From contig CAJTKK010000012.1 in NCBI GenBank assembly GCA_910576535.1, positions 43,804-107,803 of the forward strand: a stretch of DNA of 64,000 nt. Reading direction: 5' to 3'. The notes beneath the pieces are model-generated. The model saw only the letters and a program-made list of their open reading frames with translations, searched no databases and was not told the DNA's origin. Positions 44,954 through 53,700 of this stretch are shown in pieces; within the stretch, counting starts at the first letter, position 1; each line of letters begins with the position of its first letter. A program made the position numbers and the translations under genes. This DNA comes from an uncultured Lachnospiraceae bacterium. Lineage in GTDB: Bacteria; Bacillota; Clostridia; Lachnospirales; Lachnospiraceae.

Positions 44954-46159
44954 TTACATAGCCTCCAATGTTTTCCTGATTTCTTTGATGAAATCCCCGC
45001 TGTTTAATACCGTTACGTCCTTAAGCGTTGTAATAAGCGCCAGATCCTTGGTCATCTTTCCGGCTTCAATCGTTGCCAGCGTAGCCCTCTCTAATTTATC
45101 TGCAAATCCCATCAGTTCTTTTATCCCGTCCAGCTCTCCTCTTTTGCGCAGTGCGCCTGTCCATGCAAAAATAGTCGCTACTGAATTGGTGGAAGTTTCC
45201 TCCCCTTTCAGATATTTGTAATAATGTCTCTGTACTGTCCCATGAGCCGCTTCATATTCGTACACCCCTGACGGCGAAACAAGAACGGAAGTCATCATCG
45301 CCAAAGAACCAAAAGCCGATGACACCATATCGCTCATGACATCCCCATCATAATTTTTACATGCCCAGATAAAGCCGCCTTTTGCTTTCATTACCCTGGC
45401 TACAATATCATCAATCAGGCTATAAAAATATACAAGCCCTTCTGCCTCAAATTTCCCCCTATATTCCGCATCATAAATTTCCTGGAATATATCCTTAAAA
45501 TCATGGTCATATTTCTTAGAAATTGTATCCTTCGCCCCAAACCATAAATCCTGCTTTGTGTCTAAAGCATAGTTGAAGCAGGCTCTTGCAAAACTTTGGA
45601 TAGAAGCTTCCGTATTATGTACTCCCTGCAAAATGCCAGCCCCTTGGAATTCATGAACCGTTTCCTTTGTCACAGAACCGTCTTTTGCTGTAAAAACAAG
45701 CTCTGCCTTCCCTTCCCCCGGAACCGTGATCTCCACATTTTTATAAATATCGCCATAAGCATGGCGCGCAATGGTAATCGGCTTTTCCCAATTTCTTACG
45801 CAAGGTTCAATCCCTTTGACTACAATAGGGGCGCGGAATACCGTCCCGTCCAAAATAGCACGGATCGTCCCATTTGGGCTTTTCCACATTTCCTTTAAAT
45901 GATATTCTGTCATACGGGCTGCATTCGGGGTAATCGTGGCACATTTTACGGCAACGCCGTATTTCTTTGTTGCCTCCGCCGAATCTGCCGTAACCTGGTC
46001 GTCTGTTTCATTGCGGTGTTCCAGCCCCAGGTCATAATACTCTGTTTTTAAATCAATAAAAGGCGCTAAAAGCTCATCCTTGATCATCTGCCAGAGAATT
46101 CTTGTCATTTCGTCCCCGTCCATCTCCACCAATGGGGTTATCATCTTAATCTTGTCCAT
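44954..46159 (-). CDS. icd: NADP-dependent isocitrate dehydrogenase, eukaryote-like subfamily
   Basis: A 401-residue enzyme that oxidises isocitrate to 2-oxoglutarate, making NADPH. The sequence (MDGDEMTRILWQMIK, YYDLGLEHRNETDDQVT, RHAYGDIYKN, NYDGDVMSDMVSSAFG) is of the eukaryotic/type II NADP class found in many Clostridia and Bacteroides, not the E. coli type. Active-site Tyr in RHAYGD and Lys are in place. An AAGGAG ribosome site precedes the ATG. The GntR gene lies 151 bases upstream on the same strand. No citrate synthase or aconitase gene is in the window. A Rex-like operator sits 40-57 bases before the start. Confidence 0.96.
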   Translation of the reverse strand: MDKIKMITPLVEMDGDEMTRILWQMIKDELLAPFIDLKTEYYDLGLEHRNETDDQVTADSAEATKKYGVAVKCATITPNAARMTEYHLKEMWKSPNGTIRAILDGTVFRAPIVVKGIEPCVRNWEKPITIARHAYGDIYKNVEITVPGEGKAELVFTAKDGSVTKETVHEFQGAGILQGVHNTEASIQSFARACFNYALDTKQDLWFGAKDTISKKYDHDFKDIFQEIYDAEYRGKFEAEGLVYFYSLIDDIVARVMKAKGGFIWACKNYDGDVMSDMVSSAFGSLAMMTSVLVSPSGVYEYEAAHGTVQRHYYKYLKGEETSTNSVATIFAWTGALRKRGELDGIKELMGFADKLERATLATIEAGKMTKDLALITTLKDVTVLNSGDFIKEIRKTLEAM

Positions 46160-46198
46160 CTTTTCTCTCCTTATTCTTATATAATATTCTTAATATCA

Positions 46199-46216
46199 TA
46201 GCTAATTGTTTAACAG
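46199..46216 (-). promoter_or_regulatory. Possible Rex operator upstream of icd
   Basis: The minus strand reads CTGTTAAACAATTAGCTA, matching TTGTTAA-N4-TTAACAA at 11 of 14 positions. It lies 40-57 bases upstream of icd. No clear -35/-10 pair was identified around it. Confidence 0.4.
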
Positions 46217-46310
46217 TTTCCTTTCTCTTCTTTCCTTACATCTTACTATTTTGCCGCTTATTTGTATACCCCGTTTCCTTTTGTTTTATCATCCTATCCC
46301 CTGCTTTTTA

Positions 46311-47045
46311 TTATTTATCTCTCTCAGGGCTTTCCTCCCCGCCAGCCGGATAGACCTGATACAATCCGTTTTTCACCATGTTATCATATGCGTTAATCAT
46401 ATGTTCATGCGCCAGCGCTTCTGCCCTGTCCCCGTCCTTTGCCTTAATAGCCTCCATAATCTGCCGGTGCTCATCATTGGATATCTTGCCCCTTCCTCCG
46501 CTGGAAAGCGTCTTTTTCCTTACCCGGAGGACATATTCATGAAAATCAATCAACAACCTTGCCAGTTGCTTGCTGCTGCAGGCTTCATATAAGATATGGT
46601 GAAAACGGTTGTCCAAATCCGCCATCTGATCCAGGTGGCCTTTGGCGGCATGAAAATCTGCCAGATACACGTTTTCCTCCAGTTCTTCCAACTGCTCCTG
46701 CGTGATGTATTGCGTTGCCCATTTTGCGCATAATCCTTCCAGCAAAGAACGTATCATATAAATGTCTTCCACATCTTTTGCGGTAATCCCTGTAACATAT
46801 GCTCCCTTATTGGGGACAATCTGAATCAGCCCTTCTAACTCCAACTGCCGGAACGCTTCCCTCACCGGCGTCCTGCTTACGCCAAGTTCTTCACCGATGG
46901 CAACCTCCTTCAGTTCTTCATGCTCTTTATACTTACCGCTAAGGATATCTTCCCTGACTTTATGAAATACGCGTCCCCTTAAAGAGTACTTGTCCGTCAC
47001 TTCCTGTTTTACATCATAACTGCTCATTTTTTTCTCCACACTCAT
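46311..47045 (-). CDS. GntR-family transcription regulator, FCD type
   Basis: A 244-residue regulator. The N-terminal winged helix (about residues 25-90) contains AIGEELGVSRTPVREAFRQLELEGLI. The C-terminal all-helical FCD ligand domain includes the metal-binding-type Asp and His residues in DNRFHHILYEA and DEHRQIMEAIKA. FCD regulators sense organic acids such as citrate-cycle intermediates or sugar acids. Adjacent icd, 151 bases downstream on the same strand, suggests a citrate-related signal (inference). A strong promoter with a palindrome lies upstream. The start may be the ATG at 47027, with GGAG six bases before it. Confidence 0.9.
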   Translation of the reverse strand: MSVEKKMSSYDVKQEVTDKYSLRGRVFHKVREDILSGKYKEHEELKEVAIGEELGVSRTPVREAFRQLELEGLIQIVPNKGAYVTGITAKDVEDIYMIRSLLEGLCAKWATQYITQEQLEELEENVYLADFHAAKGHLDQMADLDNRFHHILYEACSSKQLARLLIDFHEYVLRVRKKTLSSGGRGKISNDEHRQIMEAIKAKDGDRAEALAHEHMINAYDNMVKNGLYQVYPAGGEESPERDK

Positions 47046-47119
47046 TCCATCCTTCTAGGAAATTAACCCTCCAACTATAAAGACGGCAGCCCATCCCACC
47101 GTCTGCCGTGTGCTTGTAT

Positions 47120-47138
47120 CTGACGTATTACACGTCAG
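47120..47138. promoter_or_regulatory. Second inverted repeat in the gntR leader
   Basis: CTGACGT (47120-47126) and ACGTCAG (47132-47138) are perfect inverted arms around ATTAC. This lies just downstream of the predicted gntR transcription start and may be a second regulator-binding site. Confidence 0.45.
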
Positions 47139-47143
47139 GTATA

Positions 47144-47172
47144 ATTGTATACAATCATACCATAAGTGTCAA
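47144..47172 (-). promoter_or_regulatory. gntR promoter with operator palindrome over the -10
   Basis: Minus strand: TTGACA (47172-47167), a 17-base spacer and TACAAT (47149-47144). The perfect 12-base palindrome ATTGTATACAAT (47144-47155) covers the -10, a TTGTATACAA-type site typical of FCD GntR regulators, so autorepression is likely. The -35 overlaps the stop codon of the protease gene. Confidence 0.75.
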
Positions 47173-48107
47173 TACGCAATTTTAATGAGCTTTCCTACGT
47201 TGACCATCCCCCATCCCTGCTTCGTCCAAGGTTCATGCATATCCGTAGCGCTATAATTAATCTTTCTTTTTACCTGTTCGTTAGACAGTTCCGGGTATTT
47301 CTGCAAAAGCAATGCCGCAGCGCCGGATACAATAGGCGTTGCCATGGATGTGCCGCTTTTTTTCACATAAGCATTCCTATACTTCCTGAAAGCAGAACGG
47401 CAGGCAACATTGCAGGATATAATATCGGTCCCGGGAGCTACCACATCCGGTTTTTTTACTGCATAGGGGGAAGGTCCCCTGCCGGAGTAGCTTTCACACA
47501 AAGAGCTTTTCCCTGAATAGAACCCGCCGTCATGGCACCCGACGGTAATTACCTTTTTACTGGACCCTAATGGCGATAAAGTCATAGGTTCCGGACCCAT
47601 ATTGCCTGCCGCACAAACCACGACCATGCCGCTGTCCCAAGCTTCATCCACGATTTTCAAAAGCTCCTGCATTCTTTCTTCATTTTCTATATGGCCAATG
47701 CCGATGGAAATGTTCATTACCCTGATATGATATCTTTCTTTATTTTCCAATACCCACTCGACGCCCCGGTACATATCGTCCATATTGCCGTCGCCGTTGC
47801 GGTCCAGCACTTTTCCTACGATCATCCGGCACCATGGGCAGATTCCTTTATACATTCCCCCAGAGGCCTTTCCGCTTCCTCCTATACAGCCCGCCACATG
47901 AGTTCCATGCCCGCTATCGTCATAGGCATACTTTTCCCCATGGAGAAAATCAAAGAATGCATCTACCCGGCCGGATAAGTCAGGGTGGTTCCCTATTCCC
48001 GTATCCAAAACCGCAACCCGGACAGCATCCTCCTTTGAAAACTCTCTTCCTATGCAAGAATCCATCACTTCATCCGTACAACCAATCTGTTGTCTGACGC
48101 GAAACAT
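47169..48107 (-). CDS. Subtilisin-like serine protease (S8), no signal peptide
   Basis: A 312-residue subtilase with the full catalytic set: Asp35 (VAVLDTGIG), His67 (SGHGTHVAG), Asn169 (CAAGN) and Ser254 (GTSMATP). A DRNGDGNMDD loop near 102-111 may bind calcium. There is no signal peptide or propeptide, so it is predicted to work in the cytoplasm, like intracellular serine proteases. It is the last gene of the minus-strand run with the LRR proteins and sortase (91-base gap). Its ribosome site AGGAG lies inside a 13-base-pair hairpin, so its translation is probably regulated or poor. Confidence 0.9.
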   Translation of the reverse strand: MFRVRQQIGCTDEVMDSCIGREFSKEDAVRVAVLDTGIGNHPDLSGRVDAFFDFLHGEKYAYDDSGHGTHVAGCIGGSGKASGGMYKGICPWCRMIVGKVLDRNGDGNMDDMYRGVEWVLENKERYHIRVMNISIGIGHIENEERMQELLKIVDEAWDSGMVVVCAAGNMGPEPMTLSPLGSSKKVITVGCHDGGFYSGKSSLCESYSGRGPSPYAVKKPDVVAPGTDIISCNVACRSAFRKYRNAYVKKSGTSMATPIVSGAAALLLQKYPELSNEQVKRKINYSATDMHEPWTKQGWGMVNVGKLIKIAY

Positions 48108-48108
48108 A

Positions 48109-48150
48109 AACCGCTCCTGGCTTTTTAATTAATTTATGCCAAGAGCGGTT
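48109..48150 (-). promoter_or_regulatory. Hairpin sequestering the protease ribosome-binding site
   Basis: On the minus strand AACCGCTCTTGGC pairs with GCCAGGAGCGGTT (13 pairs, one G-U), around a 16-base A/T-rich loop. The 3' arm holds the AGGAG ribosome site six bases before the ATG. No T-run follows, so it does not look like a normal terminator of the LRR gene. Confidence 0.65.
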
Positions 48151-48198
48151 ATTCGTTACCTTGCTGTCAGAGCCGGTTTTTTTCCAGTTAATATTGTT

Positions 48199-50769
48199 TT
48201 AATTACAGATCCCATAAACGGAGAAGTGATTCGCCTCGAATTGTATACATGGCTGCCCGTCCACCGTTATCATACGGGAATCTACCTTTTCTAGCTGCCC
48301 GTCTTCATCCAGGCATACCACTTGGATATTGTCTGCCAGAATACCTCTCGGTTTCGGAAGCGTAACCACAGCTTTCTGCCTTCCCATTTTCGTAATCGGT
48401 GTACCCTTTTCTGCATCGTACAAAGTAAAATTATACACTTGCAGGCTTTTGAGCTGCCCGCCGGAAACTGCCCGCCGGTAAGCATTCATAATTGTTTTTC
48501 CATCTTCCTTGTTATCGCTGATACGTAAAATATAATTCCCTTGGCTGCCTGGAATCTCCGCTGCCGCCGCCGGTTTTTCAGGCAAGGTGCTGCTGTCTGT
48601 TTCTACAGTCACAACCCCTTCTGCTTCCTCATTCCCTGTTCCCGCAAGATATTCCATTTCTTCCTGCCCTGTCAATTCATAAGGCTTTCCATATACTGTC
48701 ACTTGCCGGGGCAAAATCCTTGCACCCGTACCGTTTTCCGGCTGCATAGAGAATTTTACTTTTAGTTTGCCCGGTTCTTCTGCCCCTGCCTGCTGTTCCA
48801 CACTGCACACCAGCCCACGGAACCCTCCTGCATGATAATCCAGCACGGTTCCTGCGATATCTGCCGCAGTGATACTGTCGTCCACAATGGCTACCTGCAC
48901 GTCTTTAAAAACTGCATCCCTATATTCCTCATTCACTAAACGGGTTGCTGTTTTTTCATAAGAAACTGTAGGCAGGCTTTGCCCAAGAAGCACCACATTT
49001 TTCGTCCCGTCCTTTTTTCCTGACTCAGACAGATCATAGGCTTTTAGCCCAATTTCTTTTACCGATGCAGGGATTTTTACCGTACTGATCGGACAGCCTT
49101 CAAAAGCCCTGTCCCTAATTTCCGTCAGGTAATCCCCTCCAGATATGCTGACTAAACTGCTGCAGCCGGCAAAAGCATCTTCGCCTATTACAGTAACGCT
49201 GGAAGGCAATGTCACGCCCGTTATACGGGTATTTCCTTTAAATACTTCCGCCCCGATCTGTTTGACCCCATCCGGGATTTTCACCTGGCTTTCCATTCCG
49301 CCATAAGCAATCAATATCCCATCCCCTACGATCGTGTATGGATTCTTTTTATCGCTTTTCCGGGATTCCATCCATTTTGTTTCCGCAAAAGCCGAAGGTT
49401 CTATTTCCGTTACGGAAGAAGGTATCTCTATATTTTCCAGGGCATCGCAGTGATAAAATGCCCCATAGCCGATAGATGTTACTCCTTCCGGGATAATAAT
49501 GCCGGTAAGCCCTGACCTTGCAAAAGCGAACTCCCCTATTTCTTTTATTCCTTCCGGAATCTGATAATCCGTCAGCCCGTCGTTCTTATAATAAGCCTGG
49601 GATGCTATTTTTTCATTATTCACAATCGTATACTTTGGAAAAGCTCCCTGGCTGTTTCCTTTCATGATCTCCGCAGCGGCTTCACTGCTCCCGGGTTCCG
49701 GCTCCTGATTCCCGGAAAGCACTTTAGACTGCCCGTTGTCTATAAAAACAACCGCATTGCCGCCTACAATCCTGCTTTGCCCCAGAAGGCTGCCTCCCAA
49801 AGGCCCAGGCGCTTCATTTCCTGATTCTTCCCCGGAATGAGATTCCTCTTCATCATCCAGCCCCCCAATATCCTGATATTCCGCGTTTGCCACATTGGAT
49901 TTATCTCTTTCCGCTTCGTATTGAGCCGCTTTAGAACCTTCTTCCGCAATAATCCTCAATTTTACACAACCATCAAAAGCAGTCTTATGAATCTGCGCCA
50001 CTGACATGGGAATTTCCGTATTTCCCAGGCTGATACAGTCCGCAAACGCTTTCATCCCAATATTGCGCAGCGAATAAGGAAATGACACGCTCTCTAAGCT
50101 TGTACAGTTGGTAAATGCATAATCCGGTATAGATTTTACGTTGCTTCCAATCAGTATCTTTTTCAGCTTCTGGCATCCCCAAAATGCATTGTTTTTAATT
50201 TCCTCTACCGTTGAAGGCATGGTGTACGTCCCGCCTTCATATCCCGGTATCATGAAATATATCATTTTTTTATCTTTGCTGTAAACAACTCCGTTCTCAT
50301 AGGATAAATACTCATTATCCTTATGCACTCTCAAAGAAGAAAGCGAATGGCATCCGGCAAATATCCCCGTTCCCAGCTTCTCTGTTTTCTTTCCCAATAC
50401 CACCGATTTCAAATTGCTGCAGCCGCTGAACGCGCCGTTACCGATCGTTGTTACCGTATCCGGAACCGCCACTGCTTCTAAGGAAGAACATCCGCTAAAC
50501 GCATTGTAATCAATACTTTCCACATATCCCGGGATTTCGATTTTCACAAGCTCCGTATGGCCGGCAAATGCTTCCTTGCCAATATGTTTCACAGAAGTAG
50601 GAATAGACACGGCGCTAGCCGTGCCTGTATATTTCATTAAAGTATCCCCCTTCATCTGAAAATCAGCCGATGAAGCAGAAGCTGCCCTGGCATCGGCCAT
50701 AGGAAACCAGACCGCTGCTGCAAAACATAGCAGCAGCAATCCTATTAATATTTTGTTTTTTTTGTGCAT
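48199..50769 (-). CDS. Secreted leucine-rich-repeat (BspA-type) protein
   Basis: An 856-residue protein with a cleavable signal peptide (hydrophobic ILIGLLLLCFAAAVW, likely cut after an Ala near residue 30). Two blocks of BspA/LRR_5 repeats follow (about residues 45-290 and 390-610, pattern IGxxAFxxCxxLxxVxIPxSVxxIG), with a Glu/Ser-rich segment between. The C-terminal 110 residues are a domain also present in the neighbouring large LRR protein. There is no sorting signal or transmembrane end, so it is released or held non-covalently. BspA-type repeats mediate host or matrix binding in other bacteria. It lies 15 bases after the larger LRR gene and is probably co-transcribed with it. Confidence 0.85.
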   Translation of the reverse strand: MHKKNKILIGLLLLCFAAAVWFPMADARAASASSADFQMKGDTLMKYTGTASAVSIPTSVKHIGKEAFAGHTELVKIEIPGYVESIDYNAFSGCSSLEAVAVPDTVTTIGNGAFSGCSNLKSVVLGKKTEKLGTGIFAGCHSLSSLRVHKDNEYLSYENGVVYSKDKKMIYFMIPGYEGGTYTMPSTVEEIKNNAFWGCQKLKKILIGSNVKSIPDYAFTNCTSLESVSFPYSLRNIGMKAFADCISLGNTEIPMSVAQIHKTAFDGCVKLRIIAEEGSKAAQYEAERDKSNVANAEYQDIGGLDDEEESHSGEESGNEAPGPLGGSLLGQSRIVGGNAVVFIDNGQSKVLSGNQEPEPGSSEAAAEIMKGNSQGAFPKYTIVNNEKIASQAYYKNDGLTDYQIPEGIKEIGEFAFARSGLTGIIIPEGVTSIGYGAFYHCDALENIEIPSSVTEIEPSAFAETKWMESRKSDKKNPYTIVGDGILIAYGGMESQVKIPDGVKQIGAEVFKGNTRITGVTLPSSVTVIGEDAFAGCSSLVSISGGDYLTEIRDRAFEGCPISTVKIPASVKEIGLKAYDLSESGKKDGTKNVVLLGQSLPTVSYEKTATRLVNEEYRDAVFKDVQVAIVDDSITAADIAGTVLDYHAGGFRGLVCSVEQQAGAEEPGKLKVKFSMQPENGTGARILPRQVTVYGKPYELTGQEEMEYLAGTGNEEAEGVVTVETDSSTLPEKPAAAAEIPGSQGNYILRISDNKEDGKTIMNAYRRAVSGGQLKSLQVYNFTLYDAEKGTPITKMGRQKAVVTLPKPRGILADNIQVVCLDEDGQLEKVDSRMITVDGQPCIQFEANHFSVYGICN

Positions 50770-50784
50770 AGGCTCCCCCCGAAC

Positions 50785-53700
50785 TTAAGCCGCCTTTACT
50801 TTAGGCTGTTTCTTATCCTTTTTGCAGAACAATATGATAGAAATACATGCCAGCCCCATAGCCAAGAACCACTTTGGATGAATCGGGTCGCCGGTCTTAG
50901 GCGTTGCATCAATAAGCCCCTCTGTCAGATTCCCTTTATCCACATAAATTGTGTATGGTGAAAAATGCGTAGCTGTAAACTGGACGCATGGCACTCCGTC
51001 AATCGTCGTAAACTTCGTCCCCAAATCCTCCAAATGGCCATCGACCACGCTGGCCGCTTTATTATTGCCCGCATATTGTATCAGGCCATCCGGCAATGGA
51101 AGGGTGATATCTACGCTAATCCCAGATACATCCGTTATTTTTGTCTGTCCCGATGCATCAAAAAGACTGATATCCATCGGCAGATATGCAATATTGCTCA
51201 GATCACCATACCTTGCTTCCAAAGCGGCAATTACCGCTGCCGTTGCCTGCGCATCATCCGTTACCCTTATCACGAAATTGTCCGAAGACCCTTTTACATT
51301 TGCTGAAGCCAAGCCTTCATTGGAAATCCCGTTCTTCGTTACATCCACCGTCGTTGTGGAATTCCTACGGGCGCTTCTTGAATTCCCGCTTACAGAAGAA
51401 GATTTATCGGTTTTAAAGTTTGCCGTAATTTCCACATTATTTGATGGCATCGTAAACGTGGTTGAAATCGCCGTCTGATTCACAAAACCTACGCCGTCGG
51501 AAGAACTGGTCCATTTATCAAACACTGTGCCATCCGCTCTCGCATAAGCATTAATCGGAACAATTGTGCCAGCCGTATATTCCCCGGAACCGCTTCCTCC
51601 ATGCACTACGACTTTATATTTTGTAGCGTTCTCAGACACGGAGTTTCCGCTGGTTCCTCCATTATTGTTATTGTTGTTATTATTATCCCCTTTATTATTG
51701 TCACCATCCGGTTTTTTGTTGTCATCCGGCTTTTTGTCGTCATCCGGATCATCCGGGTCATCCGGGTTATCCGGGTTATCCGGGTTATCCGGGTCATCCG
51801 GATTATTGTCATCCCCGGCAGTATATTGGGCATACAAATCTATATCTTTCGTTACATTCTTCCATCCGTCTGCCGGAAGCCAGCCGGAGAATGTATAACC
51901 TTCCCTCGTAGGATTAGGCGGTTCAATGGCATCTTCGCCCTCTTCTACTTGCTGCGCACGGATTAGATTGCCATCCCAGTCATAGAAAGAAACTACATAT
52001 TTTGCCGGGTCTCTTTTTTCATACTGGGCATAGATTTTCATATCTTCCGTTACATTGCTGAAATCCGATGGCCTCCATCCTAAAAACAGATAGCCTTCTC
52101 TTTCCGGATCCACTGGCGCTTCCGCCGCTTCTCCTTCCACTACCGTACGCGATACAATAATTTCATCGTTCCAGTCGATAAAATCTACGGTATAAGTCGT
52201 TGCATCTACTGGCTTATACATAGCGCTAATGGTTAAATTATCAGCCGATACTGCTTTCCATGCATCTGCAGGAATCCAGTAATCGAATACATATCCTTCA
52301 TGTTCCGGAGGTTCCGGAAGTTCCGCATCTTCCCCATGCATTACCTGGACTTCCGCAATCAGAACCGGGTTCTGCGGGTCAAACGCATCAAAGAAATATA
52401 CGGTATATCTCGCCTTCAGTTCGTCTGTCTCCGTAGATTCTATATATGCGTAGTTTTCTGCATATATAGCCGCCGGGGAACCGTCCCTTGCGATAAACGT
52501 AATTCTCGGGGAAGAACCATTGGCAAATATCGGGTCGTCTGACCCATCCCAAGGTTTATCCGGGCTTCCTACCATACCGGCTGTATAAGAAAAGGCATCC
52601 GGTTCAATATAGGATACGCTGGCAGGAATCACCACCCCATACACATTGCTGTTCCAAAAAGCGCCCTTTTTGATCTGCGTCGTGCCATAAGGCAGCACTA
52701 CCCTTCCTAAACGGTTATCACGGGCTGGCTGCCCATCCGCATTATCCGGGTCTCTTTCATAATCTGCAAAACACAGCTCCGGAACTTCTTTAATCGAAGA
52801 CTTGGATAAATCCACTTCGCCGATACCGTCGCAGTTCATAAACGCTTCCCTATAAAGCTTTTTTACCCCTGCCATTTCGTCCGCTTTCACCGTGGTAGTG
52901 CCTGTTGTCGCACCCCTCGTTTCCAGACATTGCACTACTCCCGTATTGGCCCCTTCCGCTCCGGCTTCTTTCTCAAAAATAATGGCATTCGTACACCGGA
53001 AAGTTCCTTCCGGGTCAAAATTCACATTTTCCAGTATGTCGCATCCCCTGAAAGGGCGGGTTCCTAAAGTAGTTACGCTAGGTCCTACCGAAACATCCTT
53101 CAGCTTATTGCTGTTATACAATGCATAATTGCCAAGCGTGCTTCCCCCGTTCATATTAAAGGTTTCCAGGCTTTCCAGGTTTGCAAATGTATAAGGTTCC
53201 ACTGTTTCTATGCTCATCAAAGTAATGGACTTCACATCATCATTTTTCTTTGCCGGCGTCTCCGGAAGGTCGCCTTTTACCTGTGACGGAATAATACCGG
53301 AAAACAAACCGGACTTTATTGCCGTTACCCCATTCGGGATAACCATATTAAACACTGCGGATTCTGCAACCGCCCTTTCTTCTTCCGTAGGTTCCGCGCC
53401 GCCGTTATTTTTCCACTCATTATATTTATCTACGGCATCCATACCGCTCGCGCCGCCGGATGCAGCATCCGACCTTGACTGGGTAATATAAGGGTATTTA
53501 TAGCCATTTTCCGTCCGCGGATCCGTTGCGTCCGCCGAAAATCCGTTTTTAATTTCCTCCCTTGTGGGATAATCAATCAGTTCCGCCATTCCGGTTCCTT
53601 TGTTATATTGAACCGTAAGATTGGTCGGCCATCCGCTATAATAAGTAATATACGTTGTAGGCTGCTCGCCCTGGTTAATATTGCTGCTGGACTTCATCGC

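Noticed and set aside
51740..51802. A CRISPR-like array
   Set aside because: The units are back to back with no spacers and lie in frame in a surface-protein linker.
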